From Agapanthus africanus (taxonomy: Eukaryota; Streptophyta; Magnoliopsida; Asparagales; Amaryllidaceae), in NCBI GenBank assembly GCA_030015575.1, contig JASDDO010000026.1:189745739-189809738 (forward strand): 64,000 nucleotides of DNA, given 5' to 3'. A program made the translations under genes and the position numbers. Below, piece by piece: positions 1-11,081 of this stretch (its first letter is position 1; each line of letters opens with the position of its first letter). The notes under the pieces are model-generated. The model did no database searches. It saw only the letters and a program-made list of their open reading frames with translations, and was not told the origin of the DNA.

Positions 1-380
1 ACTGACACTAGTGGCTTGTGAGACCGGCCACCGCCCCTCGTCGGGGTCTCGACTGTATACACTAGCCTACTTTAGAGTATCGATGCCCTGTCTCGAAACC
101 CCCACGACTAGGGACCTTTTAAGGATTTGCTTATAGACCCTAGCTCCCACATATATGATCGCCCTCATACTGCTGGCAGTCAAGCAAGAATCCTAGGGGC
201 TCTATCAACGTGCAATAGTGACCTGTAAGGTCACCTAAAGCTGTACACGATGATAAAGATAAACCAGATAGCATACTATCATCTTGAGTAAGACTGTCCT
301 ACTGGTAAAGGTCCTCACTCAATCATTGCAATCGCGTGCCTGTGATCCAATAATTGACTCTGAGGGCGCTATCTCCAACA
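1..380 (-). mobile_element. CopH: start of a Copia LTR running off the left edge
   Basis: On the minus strand this begins with TGTTGGAGATAG at 380 and reads leftwards out of the window. It matches the first 380 bases of the CopA LTRs (18086 and 26059) at roughly 90% by eye, so it is an older relative of that Copia family. The bases to its right, at 381 onward, are not a polypurine tract. This is therefore the upstream end of a 5' LTR or a solo LTR. CTAAC at 381-385 would be one copy of its target duplication, with the other copy outside the window. It splits the CopI LTR. No coding sequence is visible in this part. Confidence 0.8.
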
Positions 381-2289
381 CTAACAAGCTCAAAGAGTTA
401 GCTACTCGGAAAGGGGGTTATACCTAGGTCTTCAAGTCCTTCTCTTCTTGCTCCTTGGAGTGAAAGAACGGGTTCTCCTTGTCGCCTTCTCTTGCCGAAA
501 AAAGATCCACCCGAGGGCCTCGGCCTTTGGCTCCAACCTCAAACTAGAAGTAACTAAGGTGATTGGTGTGCTAAACCTAGGACCTTAGAAAGAGTAGAGA
601 GTATTTTTGAGGGTTTTATCTCAAGCTCAAAGGGTTCTCAACTCATGAGAGGGGAGAGCTAGAGAGAGAGGAAGAGGAGGAGAGAGAATGAGAATGATAG
701 AATGAGAAGAATAATCCAACATTCTCACATATATGTGAATTATGAAAAATAGATAATTAGTTAAAAATAATTGTGATGGTTAATCAAGAAATGACCATTA
801 TCATTTCACATTAAATGCTTTTGCAAGGATCAAAGAACATCTTTCATATGGAATGATGATAGTCAACTTGTCAACCTAGGTCAACAAGTCTAGTCAAATG
901 GCCAACAACCCTAACCATGCACAATTATAATTAACTAATATTAATAAATCATATTTCTGACATAAAAATTAGGGTTAAGAAAATGACAATGGTCATCAAC
1001 CCTAATGAAAGTCCTCTGCCTCTGCCTCAGTCAACTGTGCATACACACCCGTATCCGTGTTCCGAGGAACACGAATACAATGAGATAAAACCAATCCCAA
1101 ATCATATACTAGGATCCGGCTTAAACCAAAGCCCGCTAGTATAAGCTATCCGGACACCGAATGTGCACAAGTGCGCGGATGTGAACGAACCCTGTCGCAA
1201 AACCATGCGACCTCTACTAATTTTGCCTAAAGGCGAATAACCCTCTGTGTGGAACTCTGAAGACTCGACACTACGCTGGCAGTGGGTTTAACCACAGACC
1301 GCAAGCGGCACTAGCTGTACGTAACGGTCCCCTGGTAGATGCCGATAAGAAGACTGACGAGGTAAACCCATCTGAACTCCTACTGAGCCTGAATGTGACA
1401 GTCTCCGTACAGTCCGATCTGTTTGTCTAAGAACATCGCATGGCGGGCCTAAGGGGGCGGTAAACGTCAGTCCCCTACTAGCGGTACAAGTTGTGTCAGA
1501 GTGTAGCCCAGAACACCTGAGATAACACTGGAAACCTACCAGTCTATCTCGCTTGCCCTGGCCAGGGACTTTGTGTAATGGCTCTCCTAGACACAGCGCG
1601 ATATCAACCCCCAATACCGGGAGAGACGAATCCTGTCTAACCGTCACTGCCTCCAAGTGCTTCGGGACTGCACCCAAAAACTACCTGTTTGTACGACTCC
1701 TTTGAGCCGTGGTAGGGTAGTAATCAAAGTACAGTGGGAACACACTCAAGGCGAAGTGACAGTGTCAAGTCAACGGACTAAGCTGTACTCATGTCACCTG
1801 GGAACTGATAACTGACGATAGCTATAATACCAACCAACAGTTCCCGACAAGTCCTGTCCAGTGTACTCGTAACCTAACGAGCACCCGTATACTATCTCAA
1901 GTACGACGTACTGACGGCTGTAGGACAGACCGTCTCCCAAACTAGGATAAGAAGCGCATACGCTAGTCTACTCCGGAGTATCGATGCCCTGTCTCGATAG
2001 TCCTGCGACTAGGGACCTGCATAAGGATGTGCTTATGGATTACCCAGCCTCCACGAGTGTGACTGCCATCACAACGCTGGTAATCAAGCAAAGATCCTAA
2101 GGGCTCCACTAATGTGTAAAGGCGATATGCTAAAAGAAACACATGCACACATTAAAGCAGAAATAAACCAAGTAGCATACTACTATTTTGAGCAAGATTA
2201 TCAATACAAGGTGAATATCCCAAGCTTCCATCAAGTAATATACATACTAGTATGATACAGTAATGGACTCTATGGCATATACACTAACA
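381..2289 (-). mobile_element. CopI: Copia LTR, upstream end of a minus-strand element
   Basis: The right edge reads GGCATATACACTAACA, the same kind of terminus as the CopG and CopF LTRs (ACTAACA). Scattered blocks, such as the one around 1240-1340, are clearly related to those LTRs. No primer site or polypurine tract adjoins the right edge, so this is the outer end of a minus-strand element or a solo LTR. GCATG at 2290-2294 is the likely target duplication. The left side is cut by CopH. Open frames inside it, for example at 1288-1677, have no family features and look like chance. CopI sits in the interior of ND2. Confidence 0.7.
968..1142 (-). repeat. Three hairpins in the CopI LTR
   Basis: There are three inverted repeats in a row. 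The first (968-1006) has 9-bp ATTAGGGTT/AACCCTAAT arms with an inner ATGAC/GTCAT pair. The second (1051-1077) has GTATCCGTGTTCC against GGAACACGAATAC with one mismatch. The third (1106-1142) has outer ATACTAG/CTAGTAT arms around GGCTT/AAGCC. The second and third have positional partners in the CopA LTR at 19380-19409 and 19318-19352. Structure in the LTR transcript is an inference. Confidence 0.6.
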
Positions 2290-2509
2290 GCATGCACAAG
2301 AATCCAAATCCAGTGCATAAGGTGCACGAAAACAAATATCGAATATCACAACCGAAATCGACGGTATACAACACATCTCAATCCAAATCCAAATCGGTAT
2401 ACCGTGGTATATAATCTTACAACCATGTGCATCAGCGTGCACAAAATCGAATCAAAATACTAAAAGTGCATGAAAACTATGCCGAAAGCATAAGTCAAAT
2501 CACATGCCT

Positions 2510-2720
2510 ACCACAGGTATGGAATCAAAATCACTATCTCAAATGACATCAAACCGAAGTCAAGTGCAACTGTAGTGCACAAAATCTCAATCATGCATAT
2601 AAATCGTCCAAAATATCAGGCATGAAATCAAAATCACCGCCTTGAATGACATCAAATCGAAGTCAAGTGCAACTGTGGTGCACAAAATCTTAATCATGCA
2701 AATAAATCACTCAAAATACC
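2510..2720 (-). repeat. Tandem duplication of about 107 bp in the ND2 interior
   Basis: Two adjacent copies, about 2512-2616 and 2617-2720, share the ATGACATCAAA, GAAGTCAAGTGCAACTGT and GTGCACAAAATCT blocks with a few differences. ND1 has one corresponding unit near 32340-32400. It belongs to the GTGCAC-rich part of the interior, upstream of where the 3' LTR would follow. Confidence 0.7.
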
Positions 2721-2956
2721 GAAATCAAATATGGCGGAAACAGTCCCGCTCATGCACATCCTCTAAAGATCTCTGGCCAACTGTCATGGTCACTCATAAC
2801 ATGCCTCGTCGACGATGTTGAACTCTGGCCTACTGGGTGTGCGTACTATGACCGATCCTGGGTCCAAGTCTTCTCGTATTGTATTCCAGAAAGATCTTGT
2901 CGGGCTCTCTCCCGAATCTCGTTTCTGCCGAACTTCCCGGAAGTTATCATCCATTA

Positions 2957-3427
2957 CTAAATCTGTTTCTTGTTCCGGAACGGCTGCAAGCTCATCGTGA
3001 CTCCTTCTGGAAGATATATCCATGTACAACGGCTCTCCATGCGTATCACATCTCTGATGTCAGCGGAGTGGAATGTCAACTCATCAAGATCTCGTACGAA
3101 CCTCTTACTCCTCTTTTCTCTAATGTCGACTGATTCGGACTTGTCTCTTCGTGGCTGCATGGACTGTGCTTCGACGGCTATACTCGTATCTGGAGTCTCC
3201 CAAGCAATGTATCCCATCACATGATATCCGAATGATGTTAAACTTTTCGATCGATTCGTCAAGGTTCCATAATCCCCCAAGAGCTCAACATCTTCAGTAC
3301 AGTTTAATAGTATCGAATATATGCCACAGCACCTATGGACCAACCGTAGAAGGGAAAACCCAAGCCTCATTAATGGTACCGCCGAACTGCTGTAAACCTT
3401 AAGATTTTGAAGTGTTCTCGTGGTCAT
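2957..3427 (-). pseudogene. Unrecognised 156-codon open frame in the ND2 interior
   Basis: This is a 156-codon frame in the element's sense direction, with a basic middle (MQPRRDKSESVDIREKRSKR) and a tail ending LQPFRNKK. I recognise no domain. The related stretch of ND1 (about 31800-32070) keeps much of the same peptide. My hand comparison of about 80 codons finds roughly 17 replacement against 6 silent differences, close to the neutral ratio. It could be a worn part of gag, a captured host fragment or an orphan frame. I do not claim a function. Confidence 0.35.
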
Positions 3428-3679
3428 TATATCGAGTTAGGGTTTCATTCTTCTAGAGGATTTGTAGAATTACTTGCATTGCTTTCCGAATACTATAAAC
3501 TTTGAAAATGGACTCCTGACATTCGATCATCTCTATCGACTCTCAACGTACCTGCGTGAAGTCGTATCTGACTGGAATCAATCAATCTGATGAACTCGCA
3601 TCGGGGTATGCAACAAATCACATGTCCTTGTATTTCATCTCGGTGACTAGCGAACTTCTATCATATCTCTAATTGCAAC

Positions 3680-3886
3680 TCACGCTGCAATATCTCCAAG
3701 CACCTGGGGTGATATCTTTTCAGTCGCATCAACAACTGGCTCATTCGTCCGCACGCTAAACAGTGCCTCAATCATCAAATAATTTATGCATTGACGGTCA
3801 TCACATTCTTGCTGGCATCTAGCCGTAGCCCAATCCTCTGGTGCTAATCTGCACGTCCGAGAAATCTCGTAAAACCGATCCATCAA
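3680..3886 (-). pseudogene. Second unrecognised open frame of ND2 (68 codons)
   Basis: This short sense-strand frame starts MMDRFYEISRTCRLAPEDWA and contains a run with three cysteines (CQQECDDRQC). The ND1 counterpart around 31140-31270 keeps the first 35 or so residues recognisably. It follows the gag-like start and precedes the 156-codon frame. No family is recognised. It is probably a relic of the ND family's own interior, which differs from the gag-pol of the Del element. Confidence 0.3.
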
Positions 3887-3949
3887 AAGCTCATGGCACG
3901 AAAATACAAATAAACGATATGTCTATGCAATCGTGTGTCGCTGGAAATA

Positions 3950-4060
3950 CGCCCTGGTCAGTCCTCGTCCATGACGAGCTCTTGCTGACCGTAATTCTAG
4001 CCGTAGCACTCCACGCCCGTACAACCGTGGTAACAAAACCATAACTGGTGCTGATGAGGA
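3950..4060 (-). pseudogene. gag: Gag-like start of ND2, related to the Del gag
   Basis: About 190 bases inside the primer site, the sense strand can be read as TTVVRAWSATARITVSKSSS followed by TRTDQG. The first residues of the Del gag (TTRAQRAAARAEVRVDSSEA, then RTDQGG, from 55165) align with it, and ND1 30990-31090 gives a similar reading. After this stretch the similarity to gag ends. ND and Del elements therefore share a leader and gag start, while the rest of the ND interior is different. Confidence 0.55.
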
Positions 4061-4230
4061 TAGATCATAAAATTAATATAATACTGGCAGAGAAATGTAC
4101 ATCCTAAGATTTCTTAAGTGGAGTATCGTATCGTAAGTATGCCGCGGAACATACACACGGTACGTCACTCTACTTGAGTCACCTACTCCATCAACCTAGG
4201 GTCATCCAACATTCAGAAGGTAAAACTTAA

Positions 4231-4243
4231 CGCTCTGATACCA
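4231..4243 (-). other. ND2 primer binding site (initiator tRNA-Met)
   Basis: On the minus strand this reads TGGTATCAGAGCG, complementary to the 3' end of initiator tRNA-Met. It lies four bases (AAGT) inside the LTR end at 4248, the same spacing as in Del. It fixes the orientation of ND2. Confidence 0.9.
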
Positions 4244-6585
4244 ACTTTGTCACGACCTGAAAGTACCGAGCGTGACAGGCACTTAAATTACGAAACTTCT
4301 CGAGGCGTACGTAATCTAAGTAAGCGAAAACCTAGAAATCAAAACCAAGTAAAACAGTAGAGTGAAGAAAAAACCAATTTTAAAGAAAGAAGTTTAACAA
4401 CATAAGCCGAGGTATGCATTTTTAAAATCTCAAGTCTTTTCTGAAAATTTCGGCAGAGTTTCCTTCGTAAATACTGACCCCAAAAGGGTACAAACCTGAT
4501 AAGGCATATATATCATGAATAAAGGCATCCCCAAGCGGGAGCTAGATCTTCGTCAATCGACGGTCACAACCACGCTAGCAATGTAATATACAACGCCGAA
4601 GGGCGAGGATAAAAACTCAAAAGGAAACTCAAAATCAACATGAAAATCATAATAATACACACACGACTCTAAGGTCGAAATAATATACAACTTGTATCTA
4701 AGTCTGAAATAAATATACAAGTTGGTTGATGGAATTTACTAGATACTACTGAATGTAAGTAAAGTACAATGGGGTCACGATGCAAGTGAACCCACCTACT
4801 AAAGGCATCACCCGCAAAGAAAGCAGTGTGCCAGCAAAGCCGTCAAGAAACCTGTACGGCAAAACCTGCAAGAAACTGTGGCACAACGGGGGTGAGTGGG
4901 CAACTCGTGAGTAGAAAATATCACAGAGCAGAAACCGAATGTATGACGCTATCCTAGGTCATATCAAGTAATATCCTCAAATAAAATCCTGATCCATCTA
5001 CATATAAGTGCAATACCACGTGCTCATGTCAGTGCCTCAGATAGCAACATATCAGATATATGATGTATGAATGCATTACGAATGAAAACAGAATACATCA
5101 TGAGTGACAAAACTGTTTTCTTTATTTAATGAGATTTCTTTATGTATATAAATCGAGTATCATCAATAAAATCAACAGAGAAATCAGTGTCAAGTATTGA
5201 CACAAAACATAAATCTCAATATCTCAGGCTCCGGCTATCCGGACTGGCCTGTATCATCAAATCTCAATATCTCAATGTCTCAAATCTTAATATCTCAATA
5301 CCTCGGGCTCCGTCAGTCCGGATCGGCCCATATCATCAATCACACGACCACGAACGGTATCCTCTGGATATCCGCCGTGCCAGACAATCACCAGTAGGCA
5401 GTCTGCCCCTGCCGCGCTCATCGTCTACAAGTCAAGCTTCTTGCCCCGTGGTACCATTCCGGGTCCACCATGTACCCGCAGACGGTTCATCCAACTCCTC
5501 GAATCAGGTCTCGAAAACCATCTCAGAACCGAGAAAACATCATTGTGGACAATACTCATCATATCAAGGAAAACCGCATCTATCTCTTCATAACAAATTA
5601 TCAGTTTATAAAACTTTCACATGCAGTCTCCAAATCCAGAAATCTCAAGAAAGATCCGAAATCATCAAAATCATGATATCAATAAACAGTGAATACCGTC
5701 ATAAATCTCCATAATACTGCATGACCAATGAATATATGAATGTATCTGATATCATACAATAAATGCAATAGCTAAACTAGCATATGAAACCTATAACATA
5801 TTGCAACTAGCAACTAGCAAGCTATGTCAATGAATAGTATTCTCTAAAGTGTACGTGACATGGCAATTTCTGATGATGATGTGTGAGCCGGCAAGCAAGT
5901 GTACGTGGATCATATGCATCATCGGTAATGGTGCTGGTGTCCTGACAGCAGGGTTTCATAATAATTACAGATAACATATGTACAAGCATGCAATGCGATG
6001 AAATATCATGAATATACAGAAAGTGATGTAGTAAACGCAACACTGAAAAATATACCTACCCAATATACGAGTCATACAGTTTGGTATTTAAATTACTCAC
6101 AATTCTCCACTATTGAAAACTAGTATGACTCGAGCCTAGTCAAAGGGTAAGGAAATCCACCTAAGTCTGAGTCGATCTATATATATACCTAGTAGTCGGT
6201 GATCTCGCCTTAATAGTATCACGTACGATACAATATATATATATATATATATACGACATACACGAGTCAAGAGTGTGGATCTAACATCATAACTATATCT
6301 CGTACTGTAAATCTATCGTACGGCATCCCAAATCTGGGTACGGGTCAAATATCATATTTATCTCATTACTCATTTGGTATCCTTATCATCATATGTCCTG
6401 AACTGGGGTATAGATCTAAGTCTAGTACAAACTGATACCATTAACAAATATACGTGCGTGTGTCTGAAACACATCACCTAAAGATCCGCTATACTATCAT
6501 GTTGTATCTCCTAATACGAACCAAATCACACCACCGATCTCATGGCACCATGCCCAATCCTCGTCGACTCATCTCCAAATACCAT

Positions 6586-6618
6586 ATACTATCCTCACCA
6601 ACCGAATATAAGTGTATG

Positions 6619-6649
<31 letters not shown>

Positions 6650-7960
6650 CCCAACGCATCCGTATATACATATACATATAAACATATACACCCAAACCAT
6701 ATCCCGTGTATGCACGTGTGTGTTTGACAACCTTACTCTAGGGTTCACGACTAAGAACCCAACTAAATCACTTTTTCTAAATCTCACTAACACTAACCCA
6801 TGATCTTCTAAAGCCTTTCTTGCTAAGTGTTCAAATCACTTAATAACATATAAATGCACATCTATATCACATCACATCATTTCTTACGACTTTGCGGGGG
6901 TGCTATACGCCTTGCACCCGACTTCCCCCATAGATATAAATCTACTCACCTTGATCTTCGCTTGCCAATGCCGATATCTCCAAGCGCTTGCTCTTACTCT
7001 TCGTACGAAATCCACTTGAGGGTACCTACATACTATCCTCATCAACCGAATATAAGTGTATGTATGTATGTATGTATACACACACACACACGCACACACG
7101 CACAAACACCAACACATCCATATATACATATACATATAAACATATACACCAAAACCATATCCCATGTATGCACGTGTGTGTTTGACAACCTTACTCTAGG
7201 GTTCGCGACTAAGAACCTAACTAAATCACTTTTTCTAAATCTCACTAACACTAACCCATGATCTTCTAAAGCCTTTCTTGCTAAGTGTTCAAATCACTCA
7301 ATAACACATAAATGCACATCTATATCACATCACATCATTTCTTACGACTTTGTAGGGGTGCTATACGCCTTCCACCCGACTTCCCCCTAGATATAAATCT
7401 ACTCATCTTGATCTTCGCTTGCCGATGCCGATATCTCCAAGCGCTTGCTCTTACTCTTCGTACGAAATCCACTTGAGGGTACCTACATACTATCCTCATC
7501 AACCGAATATAAGTGTATGTATCTATGTATGTACATATATATATATATATATATATACATACATACATACACACACACACACCAACACATCCATATATAC
7601 ATATACATATAAACATATATACAAAAACCATATCCTGTGTATGCACGTGCGTGTTTGACAACCTTACTCTAGGGTTCGCGACTAAGAACCCAACTAAATC
7701 ACTTTTTCTAAATCTCACTAACACTAACCCATGATCTTCTAAAGCCTTTCTTGCTAAGTGTTCAAATCACTCAATAACACATAAATGCACATCTATATCA
7801 CATCACATCATTTCTTACGACTTTGCGGGGGTGCTATACGCCTTCCACCCGACTTCCCCCATAGATATAAATCTACTCACCTTGATCTTCGCTTGCCGAT
7901 GCCGATATCTCCAAGCGCTTGCTCTTACTCTTCATACGAAATCCACTTGAGGGTACTTAC
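6586..7960 (-). repeat. Three tandem units of about 450 bp in the ND2 LTR
   Basis: Units start at about 6586, 7030 and 7487 and measure about 444, 457 and 473 bp. Each begins ATACTATCCTCA and carries a CA- or TA-rich microsatellite, the block AACCTTACTCTAGGGTTC and the block CGATATCTCCAAGCGCTTG, then ends GAGGGTACCTACAT. ND1 shows a single unit after 63010, so the triplication is private to ND2 or its recent lineage. Confidence 0.9.
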
Positions 7961-8280
7961 ATATATGCACATATAGCATCACAAACAGAAATCTCGCACA
8001 AAACCAAAACAGTGCACGCATCACATAGGTTTAAACCTATGGCCTACACATGCAAGAAGAACCAATAACCCTCGACATCGACGTACAATCGCCAATCGAT
8101 CGATAAAAAATGAAATATCACAAGTTCAAGTCATTTAAAAGTCACATTTCAAAATAGCAACTCAAGGAAATGGTCCCAGATTTTGTTTCTGGTGAAATTA
8201 TCCAATTTTGCATATAAAAAGGATCTAATTTATAGCAAAAGGAGACATGGACAAAGCAAGGAGCATTTCCACTCAACCCA

Positions 8281-8319
8281 GGCCGCAAATTGCGGCCAAA
8301 AGGGGTAAATTTGTGGCCA
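8281..8319. repeat. GC-rich dyad pair in the ND2 LTR
   Basis: GGCCGCAAATTGCGGCC (8281-8297) is a perfect dyad around one central base. A second, weaker half-match (TAAATTTGTGGCCAC) follows about 21 bases later. It resembles the dyad pairs in Ath, CopA and CopF but is more closely spaced. Confidence 0.55.
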
Positions 8320-10418
8320 CGGTAAGGAATTGGTGTCCTGGTTTTGTGTATAGGTTCTAGGTTGCCTGCACAGCTCTCAGTCTCTGCTAAATAATTTTCC
8401 AGATTCCTAAATACCATCACAATTCTCACAAAATCCGATATCGGAGGATTTCTAAGTTCTCTAAATGGTGTTTTAGTCTATGGTTTAGCCCAAAATACAA
8501 TCATTACAAGGGTTTAAGGTCACTATAAAGCCTTAATTGCATATTTGGGGTTCAATCAAACCCTAATCCTTTTCTAGAAATATTCTAACATCACCATTTC
8601 TCACTCAAACCATCTCTAAACTAAACTAGAATATAAAGAACCAACAAACTAAACTACAAGGAAGAAGATATACCTCATTTGCATCTTAAGAAAAACCCTA
8701 GCTTGTCCAAGGTCTTCAAGATCTAACTTTGCTTGGTCCATTGTGTAGAGGATAAAGAAGAGATTAGCTTTAGTGAAGGGGGTATAGGGTTTTGGCAAGG
8801 TTTTTGAGATGAACCCTAGGGTTTAAGATGGAGGGAAGTGAGGAAGAAGAAGGAGAAGGAAAAACAATGGTGGAGGGATAATGTGGCTGCCCCCCCTCTC
8901 TCCCCTTTAATCTCACCCACTCTCACTAATTTACCCTTTTACCCTTTTGTCGTTTTTTTCCTTTTCTTTCCTCTTTTAAAACCAAATCACATAATACCCA
9001 TAAAACAACACAAATGCGACAACATGTAACCAAATACAACATGACATGGTGCACTAGCCACGAAAAACTGTAAAAACACGAATTTGGCTAAATCGCGATT
9101 AGCAGTGCACTAATCGGGTTTTCATTTAAATTGCATATAATTGATTTTTTAAAATGCCAAATCCTATAAATATTTTTTTAAATGAATAAATAATTTTAAT
9201 TACCAATTATTTCACAATTATTGGTATATATTTATACTCTTTTTCGAAAACCCCAATTTCGTAAATCGGTCAGTTTTCGGGAAAATATATTATTTTAATA
9301 TTAAATTCCAAAAATAATATTTTATATTTTCTGAAATGTTACACTTACGATACGTGATTGATCTTAATTTCTTATGATTGATTCGAACGAAAAGAAAAGT
9401 GTTATCACAACCAAGGAATTTATACTGCAATCAATAAAGGTGTCGAAGTAGTTTCCTTAATGAGAACGGATCGTCCACTGAGATGCGAGTACTTATCGTT
9501 CATGCTTTAGTTGAGTCAAAATGAAATATAAAAGAAAATTAAAGAAGATGATTCAAGATTTATGAGATTTAATTTCAAGAAAAATATCAAGAATTCAAGA
9601 AAGTATTCAATATCAATTTAGTTATCAAGAATTTGTAGAATAGCTTGTACGAATCGATCGAATTAGTAGCAACGATGAATACTAATAATTGCAAATCTTA
9701 TCTACTGATGAATTGTAGCTAGATCGATGACGATGAATGAAGATTTGGGATCCATTGAAGAAACTAGGGTTTCTCTTTCTCTATCCCTTGTCTTTTCATT
9801 GATCATCATTCAAATCTAGTCTCTAGCACAGAGAATCATCAATCATTTGATTCCTAGTTTGCAACGAAATAATCAAGAACATGATCTCGCTCCAAATTAG
9901 GTCATCGATGATTCTTTTTCCTAAAGTTCACAATCCTCATAAGATTTAAGATTTGTTTAGAATTTCATCATCATTAGATCTACCGATTCACTCGATTCCT
10001 TTACAAGCGGAGATTTCACTCACACATCTTGAAAATTAAAGAATCAAGAATTGAAAATTTCATAATGCAAGAATTTAAAGAAAGTGAGAATTACAATTAT
10101 CACCTTTATTAAATCTCCTTCAAATTACACCTCTCAATTTGAGTTTACAAGACTAGCTCTCGATCGCTCCATTGAAAGGGAATTTTTCATCTATCTTTGC
10201 TTGGCTTGATCGCTATGAGTCATGGATCGGATATGGATCTCTTGCTCTTGATGACGATCGGCGTTGCGATAAAGGATTTTCGATTGTCGCTTGATTTTGC
10301 TCTCAATGGATCTTGATTTTAGTTGGATTTGGATTTGGATCACAACTTGTGTCTCTCAAATTGTGTGTAAAAATGTGAAAATTATTGAACAACCCCTTGA
10401 AATGTAACCATAGGTCTC

Positions 10419-10426
10419 CTTTTATA
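10419..10426 (-). promoter_or_regulatory. TATA box of the Ath 3' LTR
   Basis: The minus strand reads TATAAAAG in the context GAACTATAAAAGGAG. The same box is kept in the other LTR at 30251-30258. Transcription would be expected to start about 30 bp further in the element sense, which places the dyad pair upstream in U3. Confidence 0.65.
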
Positions 10427-10618
10427 GTTCTCCTAATCTTCCACTAGAAACTAGGTTTATCTTCCACTAGAAGCTAGGTTGTTATCAAGCTTGCATGAGA
10501 AGCTTGGCTGTTGTAGGGAAGCTTCTGGAGAAAGCTAGAGTGTTCGAAGTGTCTTGAAGAAGTTAGGAGGTTACAAGGGAGCCTCTGGAAAAAGTTCGGA
10601 CCGCCGACGAGCCAACTC

Positions 10619-10668
10619 GGCCGCGGATCCGCGGCCGATCGGCCTGGATCTACCGCGGTTCCGTGGCC
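10619..10668. repeat. GC-rich dyad pair in the Ath 3' LTR
   Basis: GGCCGCGGATCCGCGGCC (10619-10636) is a perfect 18-bp palindrome. ACCGCGGTTCCGTGGCC (10652-10668) is a second, imperfect one. Their centres are 32 bp apart. The 5' LTR has the matching pair at 30451-30500. Confidence 0.75.
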
Positions 10669-11068
10669 ATATGATGAGATCACTGTATCATTTTTCTGGG
10701 GCTGTTTGGTTTTGGCTTTAGGGTCTTCTTCTGATGTCTGGAATCTTAATATCCTTTCTGAATCTCTGCTAGATTTCATTTCTTTAACTTGCTGCATTTT
10801 ATCGGCAAATTTTGCGATTCCAGTTCATTGACTTGAATAATTTTCTGTACAAAATCTTGATGAAAAATGTTGAGATATACAATATCATGCGTGAAGTAAT
10901 AAACACACAATTTCCCTCCAGAATGTTGATTATAACTATAATACGTGGTATTTGGTATTTTTTGCAGATGAATTCGTAATCCGTGTTATATTTTCAATAA
11001 ACACCCTTAGATGATTAGAATAATAAGGTAATTGTTATGTTACAGAATGCAATATTTTCGACTGAACA

Positions 11069-11081
11069 AATTCTCCCAAAC
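11069..11081 (-). other. Ath polypurine tract
   Basis: The minus strand reads GTTTGGGAGAATT directly before the 3' LTR start TGTTCAG. This is the expected plus-strand primer for reverse transcription and confirms the orientation. Confidence 0.8.

Larger units (their letters stand above)
2290..9343 (-). mobile_element. ND2: non-autonomous Gypsy-type element, 5' LTR and part of interior
   Basis: Read on the minus strand, an LTR starts with TGTAACATTTCAG at 9343 and ends at 4248. An initiator-Met primer site and an interior follow, and the interior continues to 2290, where CopI is inserted. The rest lies beyond the left edge. The interior is a close homologue of ND1 30904-33520 on the plus strand. 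Termini, primer site and the start of gag resemble the Del element, but no protease, reverse transcriptase or integrase can be recognised. The 5.1-kb LTR and lack of pol fit a large non-autonomous derivative. CTTAC at 9344-9348 is its likely target duplication within ND1. Confidence 0.8.
4248..9343 (-). repeat. ND2 5' LTR, about 5.1 kb
   Basis: The element-sense start is TGTAACATTTCAG (9343) and the end is GTCGTGACA (4248). The first 1.4 kb and a later stretch match the split ND1 3' LTR (33521-34942 and 63010-64000). The extra length is due partly to a triplicated block at 6586-7960. It holds AT and CA microsatellites, for example TA repeats at 6233-6253. A GC-rich dyad pair lies at 8281-8319. 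The open frames within it, including Tyr-His or Thr-His runs from CA repeats, are not genes. The last 30 bases resemble the end of the Del LTR. Confidence 0.85.
9355..11068 (-). repeat. Ath 3' LTR
   Basis: It is 1714 bp with TG...CA ends, preceded in the element sense by a polypurine tract at 11069-11081. It pairs with 29171-30898. A TATA box lies at 10419-10426 and a GC-rich dyad pair at 10619-10668. A 107-codon open frame at 10474-10797 occurs in both LTRs, but the differences between copies look unconstrained, so I do not call it a gene. Confidence 0.93.

Noticed and set aside
1288-1677. 129-codon antisense-looking frame in the CopI LTR
   Set aside because: It covers LTR sequence that aligns with non-coding parts of the CopG and CopF LTRs. 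No domain is seen.
2815-3402. Several plus-strand frames opposite the ND2 156-codon frame
   Set aside because: They are shadows on the opposite strand of the ND2 interior; the element's primer site fixes the sense strand as minus.
6454-7734. Frames with Thr-His, Tyr-Ile and Cys-Val runs
   Set aside because: They are translations of CA, TA and GT microsatellites within the ND2 LTR.
4248-9343. A separate unrelated element or gene within the 5-kb stretch
   Set aside because: Its length first suggested another nested insertion, but LTR-type ends at 4248 and 9343, the adjoining primer site and colinear matches in ND1 at both sides of Del explain it as one long LTR with a tandem expansion.
10474-10797. 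107-codon open frame in the Ath 3' LTR, also open in the 5' LTR at 30306-30629
   Set aside because: Equal length in both LTRs is tempting, but about 23 residues differ and most nucleotide differences change the residue. No domain is seen, and it spans the upstream promoter part.
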